40,039 bases of DNA from Apostichopus californicus (lineage: Eukaryota; Echinodermata; Holothuroidea; Aspidochirotida; Stichopodidae), in the NCBI GenBank assembly GCA_020650975.1, contig JAIPMN010001742.1, positions 1 through 40,039 on the forward strand, written 5' to 3'. Position numbers and translations under genes: made by a program. How positions within the stretch are numbered: position 1 is the first letter of the stretch; the number at the start of each line of letters is the position of its first letter. A model generated the notes under the pieces. It did no database searches. It saw nothing but the letters and a program-made list of their open reading frames with translations, and was not told where the DNA came from. Shown here in pieces: positions 22,871 through 35,200 of this stretch.

Positions 22871-23450
22871 CGACACTTCAAGCGGAACAACACAGAGCAA
22901 CCGGTTGTACTGTTTCCGTACCCCATGCGCACCCCTCAGATCAGACAGGACAACGAGTGCTTGAGATTGTCAAGCAGTGTCCCTTAGCAATAAAGCCAAT
23001 TATCTTTCTGCAATAAAATATGTTGATTTGATAAATATGAGTAACTTGTGAAGAAGAAACAGAAGGCATAATTTACTGTAGCTGCGAAGACGGGATTTAA
23101 GGATTCATTTACTAACAAGTGAGTGAACAACAGGTGGATCAACGCTATGTAAGTATGCTTACTTTGGCCTAACTTTAAATTAATGCTTTACATTAACTTG
23201 GTAGCATCAGTTAATACTTGTATTTAAACACGTATCGTTAATAACCGTACAAGATTATTGCATGTTTAGGTTAGAATGCAAGTTGTTCTGTATGCTGTAG
23301 ACTATGGTATCCGAGGCCCAATACTTACCTAGAGTGACCAAAACGTTTTTTGTGTTTTTTTTAGAAAAGAAATTTGTTCTGTACTTTGTTTTGAATTTAT
23401 TTTGATTTTTCATGATAATTTCTTCAGCTAGTGGAGACTATTTTGCCATC

Positions 23451-26400
23451 ATGCCACTCTTCAAACCAGAGGGAGGTGAACCCTTAGTTGTAAGGAGTAC
23501 CCTGGGTGCTGTTCCTGAACACAATGCCAAAACCCACATGCTACCAATGACTCAAAAAGATTTTGCTGGTGCGAGACCCGCCACTGGTGCTAAAGTACGA
23601 TTTGGTCAGTTGACACAAAGCTCCTTCTTTGCAAGACACAACCCACAACCGGGCCGTGTCAGACATATTAAAGGTAAGTGGAGAGTCAGGGCCAGGTGTC
23701 CAGATCAAGGTTTGCATGAGTAATTGCATCATAAAAATTTGGGAGCTATACATGTGCATAAAGAAAGGCAAAGATAGAATGTTAAATGCGGTGATGGAAA
23801 TACTTTTCAGGTGTGCAAGAACTAAAATTGTAATCAAAGGTCGATCATGCATGGGTGACCATTGCTTGGACTTTCTACCGTATTTGGGAGAAATGTTTCT
23901 GAACTGAAAAAAGAAAGTGGAGGGCAGAAAGGACAGTAATATCATTTGTCAAACTGATCCGTACAGTTAATGATATAATATTAATTGAAATAATATAATA
24001 TTTCATAGTTTGGTACACTGTTGCATTAATGTAATATGGCCTACTGATGGGCTTAAAAACTTTGCTGGAATGATATGTATATGTCCAAAACATGTATGAA
24101 GATCAAGCTAGATGAATTTATACACAATATTCAGTAATTAAAGGCAAAAGTTGCTAAAAACTGTTAGCAAACCAATTATTTATACTTTATTACTCCTTGA
24201 CTGCACCCTGTTCGATGAGAAGCATTGAGTCACAGAATTCGTATGTATTGATTGGCAGAATTAACTTATATTTTGTACATTAAACTGGTTCTTACAGTTA
24301 TATAAACTGTTCTGCTAAATAGAAAGGAATTTACATAGTTGGTAAGGCTTCAAGAAATATTTATTTTGCTAACTATGTGAATGTTTTGATCCAATAGATT
24401 TCGCATCTTTTTCCAGGTCTGTTAGATTTCCCAATTTGTGCAGTGCACGATGATGGGTTTGTTAAATATCCACGGTTACGATTTCGTAACCAGCGGAACA
24501 CTGACGTGAGGCAGTCTCTTCCAGTACGGCTGCCAATTCAATCCATAAATTACCATCCAAACCATATCAATCCACCTTTACAAGCCCACCAAGTAAATCA
24601 ACTTGAAGCCAGCAAATATTTTCAGAAGAACCCTGTCTCAGTAAGAGAACGGGCAGATCCAAACTTTGGGCTGAGTAAGTCAAGGAAGTACCATGTGCAT
24701 GTCGAAATGACTTACCCGGGAACAGTATGTAGTGTCCATATGATATGAAATTTCACCGGCAATTTTTTTCGAAATAAAAAAAATACAGATACAAATTGCA
24801 CATTTTATTGATCAGTTCTTTCTGATTGATAGATGTTGCAAATTCATAACTAAATTCTACAACCCTTTCAGTAATAAATGGAACATTCATATCACATGAC
24901 GCTATATCCTGATTCCCAAGCTACATTCTTAGAAGCTTATTTTTAGACCAGACATGATTAAACAGTTGATACTTTACATCATCATCTTTGATTTCTTCCA
25001 TTTATCTGTCAAAAAAATTCAAAAAGCAAGAAAAGGAGAACATTCCTTCAATTTTACCAGTAATCATTTGTTTGAGAATGTCTGTCCCAAAATAAAAGCT
25101 GAAAGAATGGTTTTTCATCATATCATTTCATATTTTTTACTTCATTCCATATCTTCATCTCCTTTCATCAGGCCTCTTGGATGTGCCAATATGTGCTGTG
25201 CATGATGATGGCACCATAAAAGAACCATCCAAACTGCTCAAGGCTCCCTCCTCTGCCGAGAGGAGGAGCCTTTATTCATTACACATTCCTCGTATTTCAA
25301 GCGCTCCTTACAGGATATTCAACCAGAACCCTGTACTCAACTCCCATCGTTACCCAATAAACACCATTACAGGAATGAGTACCTACCCTAAAGGGTTCAA
25401 GGATTTCAAGGCTAAATATTGTAAGAAATAGAAAATAGTATGGGAAATCTTAGATTTAGTTTGTAGTCTTTTGTAGTTTGTACCTAAATTAACAACAGTT
25501 CAGACACTTCTTCTTATGAATGATAGTAATGTTACATAACTAAAACTAAAGAAAAAAACTCATCTGTAGGCTACTGTCATGTGATTTCACTCAACTTTTC
25601 TGCTCAACTTGTGCAAATCTTTTCCAAAATTCCATTTTCACCAAGTTCAATATGCAGATATACTCTTTGAAGATGTTATGGGATGTTTGTGTTTTTTAAT
25701 CCACCCCTAAAAGTACCAAAGGTTTTTGTTCCAAAATAGCATGTTCATGTGTTAGCTTTGCAAAGTTGCTACAGAGGCTAATAATTTGATGAACAAACTT
25801 ACAAAAATGATGGTAATACCTAGTACTAGATATAAGCTCAAAACTCTGGTTGATTTAAAAAATTTGACCATTTTACCTTGTTTTTTATAGTCCTATGGTC
25901 AGCAATGTATGCTATACATATTAGCTTATCTTGTAACATTGTCTAAGAGAGACATTTTCATATGCACACCCCATGGCATAGTTACAGCTGTGTCAGACTA
26001 ACTGAATTCTGGCCTTTCTTTTAATAACACCATTTTCCTGACAATGCCTATAGATGTTCGTGAGAAAACATTTGCTGACCGACCACTGGTCTTTCATACA
26101 CTCTTGAGTCTTTATAACAGGTAGTTTAGACAAAGTGATACAAAGTTTAAAGGTTCAACCTTAAAGCCTGAATCTGAAACTCTTCTTTTAATTTCCTTGT
26201 TCTTCTCACCACACTGAAATTTCATCCATAGTATACTTTAGAAGTTCATTATAGATAGCACATTAGACAGGTTTTCTTGTTCATCAGCAATTGATCATAA
26301 ATATCATTCTTCTATTTAAATATTAAAATGCATTATTTATTCATTTGTTCTGTGAATATTTTGTTTACTGTTAATCATGAGAATACTATGTGACCTGGCA

Positions 26401-29400
26401 TTAGAAGTTGAATTTTCCACCATTATCAAGCCAATAACATGTCTTATTTGCAGTTCAACTAGTTTTGTGTTCAGCTTCATGGTGTGATCGCTGTAAAAAA
26501 AAATCTCCATTCTATAATATTCCCAAGCCACATTGTCTTAGCTTATCACAATTTCAAAGTACAGAAGCTCTTAAAGTGTTCAAATAGTTTTTCTTGGAAT
26601 TTTGACTTTCCAGCAGATAATATTCCGTAAGCCATGTATTCTCGTACCCCTGTCTTCACCCTTCCCCTCCCCCACCGCCCCCCCCCACCGTATCTACCTA
26701 GGACTTTTGCTTTAGTCTTGTTATATGTCACCTTGCAGTACACAATTATTTGATGTTTAATTCTCTGTTGCACTCACAGTACCTTATACTGATGATTGGC
26801 GAAATGAATTGGTATCTCTGGTAGACAAGGCAGGACTCGGACTCCCCAAAGAGGTGAAGGATTACCAGAGGGAACAGCCAAAGAGGACCAGTGTGTATTC
26901 AGCTGAGACTGGTAGATTAATACCGCCCCCATCAAGGGCAATGTCCAGGGGTACATCTCGTCAGAGACAGAGGGAACCGTTTCTCCACATAGCTCCAGAA
27001 CAGAGCCATGAAACATTGGTGGGTGAAAAAGATTTTGTAGCTCAGTAATACTTCTTGAAAAGGTATGGAAGGAGAAGAAAAAAGAGCCAAGAGATATCTC
27101 CAAACTCACCCCTCCCCCCCCCTCCCCAATTTCTTTCATCCTCACTCTCATCTGCCCCTATCTCCTTACCTGTGGCATTGAACAAATATGTTTGTCTGAA
27201 AGTTTATATAGAGTCATATCATTCAACTTGTGTTCACCATGTGAGTAGGACCAGTTATTTCAATGTCTCCAACACACACAGTGCTACATTTACTTTAAAT
27301 TTCAAAACCAATATAATCTCACAAAGTCCAAACAAAGAAAGAGTTGAATATGAAAGCTCCCTGGTCACTTCTGACATTTAATTACTTGCTTGAATGAATC
27401 AGTTCTATCAAAACCCAAATAGTTGTAAAAGGCAGATCTGTAGTTCTACCACTTTGACGTGCTTATTGTAAGATCTTCCAAACTGTTTACTACCGGGGTA
27501 ATTCCTTTCGCAAAGCCTTGGATAATCTACACAGCACCATTTTGCTGGTAGTTTCATGTCTACCTATAGAATTTCTCTCCTAAACGGTATCCATTTCTAT
27601 GGTAAAGTAATACCATAGTTTCAAGGTAACATAAGACGTGATCCAGGTCAAAAGGCATAGCTGTTTATCCCTTTTTTGAATTCTTTGAAGCTGGGTTTTA
27701 AGTTAGGTGAGGATCATGCGGACCAAGTTATTGCTACACATGTTCTCGATCTAAGTACAGTAAGAGATGTACAGATGGAGCAGTATGTTAGTCTTGGCTT
27801 ACAGAGTTATATCTCCTTTTGAATACCAGTGGCACAAAGAGAAAAGAAGTATATATGTAAATTAAATTACAAATTTTAAGGAAAATCTTGCTTGATTGCT
27901 TAAGAGGCATGCAAACTATTGTTGAGAAAATCAAGTGTACCACCCTTCGCACTAACTGTGTTGATTATTCTAGCTATTTAAATCTTCCTGGATTTTGTAA
28001 AATTAGTTCCCCAGTCACTTGTCTGTATATCAATTTCTACATTGACAACAAAAGTTCACTTCCATTCTGCATCATTGTTATCACGGTTTCATTGTTTTAC
28101 CAGTATTTCTCGAAATAAAGTTAGTTAAAACTGGAAAAAAAACTTGTCTGTTTTTCTGGCATAAAATTTGGAACTCATTTTATGTTTCTTAAAGTGCAGT
28201 TTAATTTTAAGATATGCCCTTGCTGTTAAATTAACAACACTTTTGTAGAAAATCTTTGCTTTATTTTTCATTGCACTTAATGCTAAGGTAAAATGTTTTT
28301 TTCTTAAGATTACTTCATGCAGGGAAAGACAAGTTAACAATATTATCTTGGTTTACATGTTGTCAATAACTTTTTACTACAACTCACCATTTTATCTCCT
28401 TTCACCATTTCCATAGTAACCCAATTAACTCCTTTTTTGCTGTCCTCTGTAGGTTCTAGAGATGCTGTGTCAAATTTTACAAACAGATTCAATTGGAGCA
28501 GTGCAAGAATGGTTGGTTTCCAGTGGGGATAAAGGTAAGCACTTCAATCTCCTCCTGTTCCCTATTGGGTATGTGGTGTATACATATTTTTCTTGGGTGG
28601 AGGGGTTGAGGAGGGGGGGGGGTGGGTTGGTAAGCCAGCTGTAAATGGTGCTGATGTAGGGTGAGGAGTAGGTGCAATATCTCCCTTCAGGAATCTTCCC
28701 CATGTACTCTATATACATCTAGTAGCTAGCTTTGATGTCGATTTTTCGCAGTCATTTTCAAATATTCATTTCTTAAAATCGAGTCGTAAGTGAATAATGG
28801 TGTGAATTTTTGTGAAAGTCGATAACGGTTATTATGAAGAAAAACAAATATCTGTTTTTCTACTCCTTCCACAGAAAAAGATTTGGCATTGAACATAATT
28901 AAAGTGGCTCTTGGAGCTGAGGACACCTACTGGAAACAGCTGGAGGAACCAGCAGTGACTCCATTCGATAGCTTCTTGGATGGCAGACCAATGTCTCATC
29001 CACCGTCAAATATGATAGTTGAAAACGGGTACGCAGAGATGGATAGACCCTCCCCCAGGCTCCGTGCAGCTACCAGCATGGGTAGACTGGGTCCCGGCTT
29101 CTCCAGATATTCCTACCAGGGAGACAAGAAATTACCCGGCTCTCCCAGGGAACAATTCAAATTTGATGGCAATGGTACGTATATATTCATGTTCAGCATA
29201 TATACATTGACCTTTTGGTAGTTTGCTGTACTTAACTAGATGTATGGTTTGTGTCATTCTGCAGTGACTAAATAGACTGTTACCCTTCCTTATTAATCAC
29301 CTTTTATCGAATCTCCAAATATACTAGCGCTTCTGTGTCATGGAATCAGAATATATACAAAGGTAATATTGGATATCCTTGAAATCCCACCATCCCCCTC

Positions 29401-29961
29401 CTCTCTCCCTTTTGTTTATTGTAATACTGTTCAACTTCATATATAGAAAAGCTAGTCACACTTGCTCACAACATGTCTAACAGCTAGATGGACTTGATGG
29501 TAAAGCCAATTTTACAGCACGGATAATGACAGTTACCTGGTCTAAAGTGACAAGGATATCAAAGTTTGTATGGTACTATAGCAAAGTTAACCTCTTCTGT
29601 CTGAAACGAAGAAAATCAAAAGATGAAATAGCGACACTGTGTTGTTGGTTATTTCAAACCCTGACAGTTTCATTTTGGGGTTCATTTATGCTAGTATGCC
29701 TCTGAGAGGATCTTACATGAAGGATTAATTTTTATGGTTTAATGTTTTTGCTGTTTTCAACTAGGTAACCCGTCACTAAGACCTCTCAGTCACAAACCAG
29801 ACATCTTGAAGATAGACCATTCCGGTCGTCCAACATCTCGACCACAGACTCGGACTGGTTCACCAAGAGGTGGCGCGCAGGGCCACACCCAAACATCTCC
29901 AGTACCCGGCACGCCTCAAAGGTTACACATATCATCGAGGACACAAGGAAACCAAGAATAA
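23451..29961 (+). CDS. TBATA: TBATA (SPATIAL) ortholog
   Basis: Thymus, brain and testis-associated protein; in mammals linked to thymic stroma, spermatids (KIF17) and neddylation (UBA3). Coding exons: 23451-23673, 24417-24674, 25172-25420, 26780-27018, 28453-28534, 28875-29174, 29765-29961. All phases agree and give 515 residues, versus about 350 in human as I recall. Diagnostic blocks: FGQLTQSSFFARHNPQPGRV in exon 1, SVYSAETGRLIPP in exon 4, VLEMLCQILQTDSIGAVQEW in exon 5, and EKDLALNII opening exon 6. Exons 2 and 3 are tandem duplicates, both beginning with a LLDxPICAVHDDG block. The C-terminus is Pro/Ser/Arg-rich and low in complexity. The first exon probably starts at 23428 after an acceptor, so an untranslated exon lies upstream. 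Introns hold no other gene; the largest (27019-28452) looks unremarkable. Function in this animal is inferred. Confidence 0.92.
24417..24674 (+). other. TBATA: TBATA duplicated exon, copy A
   Basis: A 258-base phase 1-1 exon, so it can be skipped or swapped without shifting frame. It encodes GLLDFPICAVHDDGFVK at its start, then a diverged region with SLPVRLP and NPPL, and ends in a stretch (SVRERADPNFGL) not matched in copy B. Confidence 0.88.
25172..25420 (+). other. TBATA: TBATA duplicated exon, copy B
   Basis: A 249-base phase 1-1 exon encoding LLDVPICAVHDDGTIK at its start, then SLYSLHIPRIS and NPVL in the same order as copy A. Splicing from the first exon or from copy A both keep frame (the split codon becomes Gly or Ser). 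Confidence 0.88.
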
Positions 29962-30231
29962 GTACCATCTTCACCGGAGTCACCTCAACGGGAGCGTTTA
30001 TCTCCCGCTAGAAGAAAAACAAGTCAGTGATCTTGTTGAACAGTAGTGAGAGTAAATTAACCCAATAGTATCCATTGTTACAGAGAGCAGCGTATTTGAT
30101 TTACCATGCTAAAAAAAAAATTCTGTTAGGGCATAGCTGACTTTTAAGGGTTGTCTAAGATGGCTTCGCATTTCGTCTTTCAAGATATTATTTGAAGTTC
30201 ACGACAGACAACCAGTTAATTACCTTAAGGC
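29962..30231. other. TBATA 3' side, probably untranslated region
   Basis: Follows the TBATA stop at 29959-29961. No polyadenylation signal is obvious in the first few hundred bases; an aataaa is seen near 31036 on the plus strand. Confidence 0.35.
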
Positions 30232-30599
30232 TTAAAGGCATTGAAGACTCGCCCCAAACCGCTTGCGGCCATCTGAAAAAGTTAACTTTCTGTTGCTTGC
30301 AAGTGACTTTTCGTTTGTGTCGCTACAAAATGCAGACAGTAATGAAACGTGATACCTTGTTATCTGTAGCTGGACCTGAGATGTCCATCGCTGTATCGTT
30401 TGTATACTGTGCTGTGGGTATTGACCGCAGCTGTATGTACTGACTGTACACTAGTGTCTAATTACCGACGTTAGCAAGCTGTGTGTGTATTTTCTGGGAT
30501 CGATGGTAGTGTTTAACACTTCTGTTACACTTCATTCGAAACTAGGTCAAATTACCGGCATTAGACGTTTCATTTTGGGCGAGTCTTCACACCCTTTAA
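30232..30599. mobile_element. MITE with about 25-bp terminal inverted repeats and TTAA borders
   Basis: The left end ttaaaggcattgaagactcg and the right end, read in reverse (ttaaagggtgtgaagactcg), form inverted repeats continuing into CCCC/CCC and AAA. Each end begins with TTAA, consistent with a TTAA target duplication as in piggyBac-like elements, though the terminal bases (AGGC/AGGG) are not the usual CCC start. Subterminal direct repeats of the type aattaccgacgttag lie at about 30452 and 30548. No transposase is present. Confidence 0.8.
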
Positions 30600-32276
30600 T
30601 GATAACTCTATGTCAAAAGTTTCATTTTTATACATAGATTAGTAATTACAACACATTGCTGTTTGGAAGACCTGATAGGAATAATTTCCTTATACATCAT
30701 GCACAGGGCAATTTTTTTTATCGTAGAGCTGTAGTCCGAAACAACTAAATGTCTGTTCAGTCATCCCACATCAGCTTTGGAGGTTGTCTGATGGACAATT
30801 AGGTTTTTGCAACAAATTCGAATGGCATTGTAACTAGATACCCCAAATAGGTAAAATGATAAATTGCTATCACCCCCAAAGCTGGTCCTCAATTCACCAA
30901 CCTACCCATCTCCCGCTACAGTGTACATCCTACAGTGACATTCTGATCCTTGATATTGTGCAAAAGTTTTTCAGAGAACCAACTTTGCTGTTTGAACAAC
31001 CAATCTGTATGGCCTGGTTGTCTCTCAGACAACCACAATAAATCCTTAAATTTGCACTAATGTGGAATTAGTTGAATAAAGATATATTTGGGTATATTTG
31101 GGTTTTTAATATATTTTTAATTACCCTATTGAATAGTTTGGGGAGATTCTCTTTAAAGCTCCTAGCAGTACTTTTCAAACATCCTATTATGCTTTCAAAA
31201 AGTTCAAAAATATTTTGAGTTGAGATATGTGCTGAACCTCCTATTACTAAAAACAAGAAATAGTTGGTTACTAATGCAATTTTGAAGCAATTTCAATAAG
31301 GTAAGATATTGTTATGTTTTTTGGCCTTTAAGAGGACATTAAAATGAATTGTTAAGTTATAAATTTGTTTTGGGTGGATTAATATTTCCCACATTCACAA
31401 CAACAAAATTTAATATTTATATAATCATTGTATCATGTAAGGGTGTGTTGTGTCGTATAGTTATGAATACTGAATATTAATGTACGAATATAAATATTTC
31501 CAGCCTTGGTGCGGCTTTCACTTTTCCTGTGCTTAAAATATAATTATGTAATTGCAATGAGCAACTCATCTCTGTAATGAATGATTTTAAAACAAGTGTT
31601 TATTTATCTGCAGGACATGATGACTAGTCTAGATAAAGTTTCTCGACAATCATAGCTTCTTTTAAAATCCCTCTTTATCTTTGGATGCACTTTTTATTAT
31701 CTGAAATCCTGGCTTGCTTTGTATATTTTGCTACATTTGTATTACTTTCTCATGTGTAATATGCAGTGAAATACAAGACAAAAAAAAAAATACAAGATTA
31801 TTTTCTTTTCATTTTTATTGTAATTTCCTTGTTTGCATCTTCCCCTTGGAAACCTTCGCATATTGACTAATGGTTATTAAACAAATAATAGCCTTCAGGT
31901 ACCAGTACATACATTATTATAACTATTTCCTCCACCTGGTCATATGAGATGACTGATGGGATGGGGACTCAAATAGGTCCCCACCCTCCCACCCGGGTAG
32001 ATTTCCTTGGACAGTAGACAAGTAATCATTTCATTCTCTCTGCTTTGAAAAATGTCAGTGTTTAATCTTATAAATTTGCATCACATTGCTTTCCTGCAGT
32101 CATCTACACCTCCCCTCCTCAATCGGACAAAGGTTGGCATGAACCATTAAATGGATGTACTTGTGATTCTTCGGATGAGAAACTAAACTTTTTTCATCAA
32201 CCTTTGTGACCAAAGATTTAACCATAAGTAAAGGTGAGACGGTAACCATCTTTAGTTCTCTTTGGTAGAAAAGACG
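30600..32276. other. Intergenic, between converging TBATA and TRMT10A
   Basis: AT-rich sequence with no supported gene. It should contain both 3' untranslated regions; candidates include an aataaa near 31036 (plus) and tttatt motifs near 31690 and 31813 (minus-strand AATAAA). Confidence 0.4.
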
Positions 32277-35200
32277 TCAAGACTGCTCATCCGCTTGGAT
32301 CAGCATCAGCTCCTCGCAACTGTCCTTTTCTTTTCTTTCTTGGTCCGTTCCACCTGACGATAGTCCTGCCTCTCCTTCTTCCGATCCGATAGCGGCTTTA
32401 TCTGCCGAGCTGTCTTGGGCGTAAGTCTTCACTTTCCGTGCGGGTAACACCTGATAAAATGAGTCCTTCCAGTTATTAGAAGAAGCAAATCCAAGAAGAA
32501 TCTCAAACACTGATCAGAAAAGGGAAAAAAAAATAATGGTCATGTCAACTATTAGTAGTCAAATAGTAACTCAAATTTGACAATTGAATCAATCTTGGCC
32601 TTTTGTGTGAAGAGAGGAATTCACTTACCACAAAATGACATCTATGATTAAATTATCAAGAGGTTAATTAATTAATTACATGTATGCTAAACTGGCATAG
32701 AACTACTTTATTATCCATTATGGCAGCTATCATTGCCCAAACCGTAAAAACATTAAGCGCCGCCAAACCCAACCATTTCATCAGATCAGTTACTACAATA
32801 CACTATTGCAAGATACCTTCACAAAATTCCTTAGAAATGTTACAATTCATATCTTTGGGGTGAAAATTCCTACCAGGATTTGTTCTATAGATATTGATAA
32901 AGAAAGCTCAGAGCCATATTTCTTTCGAAATCAGCTTCACACATTGGAATATCCTCATAAATCACTTTCGTAGTGAAATTGGTGTTAGATAAACATTATA
33001 TGAAGAAAGGATAAACAGGGGCGCAGCGAGCGGGGTTTGTGGGGGGGTGTCACACCCCCCCCCCTCAATAATTTGGTCGCTGTTGGCAAATTTTGGGTCT
33101 GTCGGCAAAAGGAGAAAAGGTGAAGAGAGCGGAAGGGGAAGAAAGAAGGAAAGCTGAATAGAGAGGAATAGAGAGGGAGCTTCTTCCGTGCCAAATTTGA
33201 CTTAAAATATGCACCAGATTGCATCTAAGGACGTTTCAAAACTAACATTTTCCAAAGGGGAGGGGGACACCCCCTCCCCTTACACCCCTCCCCTTAGACC
33301 CCTCCCCCATTACAGTCACCACTTCCAGATCCGTCGGCAAATCAAATTCTCCACACCCCCCCAACAAAAACCCCTTCGCTACGCCCCTGAGGATAAATTG
33401 TATGAAATTACACATAATGATCAACTTATTGCTATTCAATGCATCAGTCTTGCACTAAATTGCAGTGTAGGAGGAAAGAGGGGAGAGCGAAGGGAATGGG
33501 ACAAAATTCTAAAAAAAACTGTTAGGTATCATTAAAATATCACGATGCTTTTCTCTCTTTTCAATACATTTCTCATCAACACTTTTAACTTGAAATGCGA
33601 TCAATAGAAAAACCACAACATCCAATCCTGCCAATATCAGCTTATTATATAAGACCATATCGTATATTTAGCACTCAAGTTAAGAACTTTTAAGTTGCCT
33701 ATTAAAGGTTAACATTTTTTACCTTGATTTATTGTCAAAACTTTCCGTCCATTAATCTCAACAAATTCAGTGATGGGTAGTTGGGCATGCTGCCAGCCCT
33801 TCTCAACAGCAGTTTGATGGCATAAACCCTTGAACAGCAAAAAAAAGAAAGAAGGGAGGGTTATACCCTTTAACAGAAATAAAAGAACATTTTTCCTTTC
33901 TAACATCTATTTTACATGCTTTCCTATGTTTTATTTTTTTTGTTACTTATAGTTTTCTCTTTCAGTGGTACATGAATAACATCGAATACTAGTTAAAGCT
34001 AAAAAAACCTTAATGGTTTCAACAGATGATGTTATTTCATTTCTATGATAACAATGTATGCTAGTTGAACCTTCATTTCCTGTCAAAAGGTATGTTTATT
34101 GTTTTTGAATATCTTCACCAGCACCTATAGGAAGGAAGGAAGTAAAACACCATAACTGCAGCTGTAGTTTTTATATAATTACCTTTTGATGATTGTGATC
34201 CACTAACCCTCCAATAATATAGGCCTTTGAAGGATCTAGTCGCTGCAGGACATTTTCAGATTCTGAAGACAGGTAAACTACCATTTCTTTAGGAAAGACT
34301 TCTTCGACAGATGTATCGTGAATGTTGACCTAGTCGGAGGTGAAAAAACAGATCCAAAAGATAACACTTGTGAAACAATTGGGAGATTGTGAAACAATTG
34401 GGAGATTGTAAAAAGTTCATCACCATCTGTCACAATTTACCTGTCTACTTTTAATTAAAAGTAGAAATAGCATTTCGGTTTCTTCAGTACTCTTCCAAAA
34501 CCCCTACCAGCAATGGTTGGAGTAAATATTGAGTTACTTTAAACTTTTAAACCCTGTTATCTTCTACAAGGAAGAAAATTTCTCCTTAAGATATTTGAGA
34601 AGTTGGTCAACAAAAAGGCCTCAGCCATATTAAGATAAAGATGGTATTTAAATTTTCATCTCGTATAAACTTAAACTGCAGTTTATGAGTTTCAAACATT
34701 TGCTACAACATTCATTGTAGTTGATACTGTGTTAAATACTTGTGTATATTAATTTGATTGATATTAATTTATAATTTACTCTGGCATGTCACATGACTAG
34801 GAGGGTGCTTTTATACCTACATCCCAATTAGAATAGCCTTGGATACTTCCATCAAACCAGGATTTCGTCTTGCTTTTGAAACTGCAGAGATGAAGCTGGA
34901 ATGGTGACGGAGAACGTCTGTTGGCCGCATAGCATCTTTGAATCTGCTTGGCAACCTTACGGACTTCCTGCAGATTTCGGACCAAAAAGTGAAAATCCAG
35001 ATTATGTAAGAATACTGCTAACAGTGACATGAACAGAAAGCCTTGGCTAGGGACAGCAAGTTTTGCCCAGAAGAGAGGCCATTTGTTTACATTTGAAAAG
35101 GTGCTGCAGACAAAGTTGGAAGAAAAGTAGGGGAAAAGAAAGGAGGGAAATGAAATGTGGTGGAATTTTTTGGTGGGGGGGGGGGGGGAGATACCTGGGT

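Noticed and set aside
22663-22987. Short open frames around the X-box, ending before two caataaa strings
   Set aside because: No family resemblance and more plausibly promoter or untranslated first exon of TBATA.
23541-23945. 134-codon minus-strand frame
   Set aside because: Shadow of TBATA coding exon 1 and its donor region.
26774-27151. 125-codon minus-strand frame
   Set aside because: Antisense to TBATA exon 4, which has the diagnostic SAETGRLIP block.
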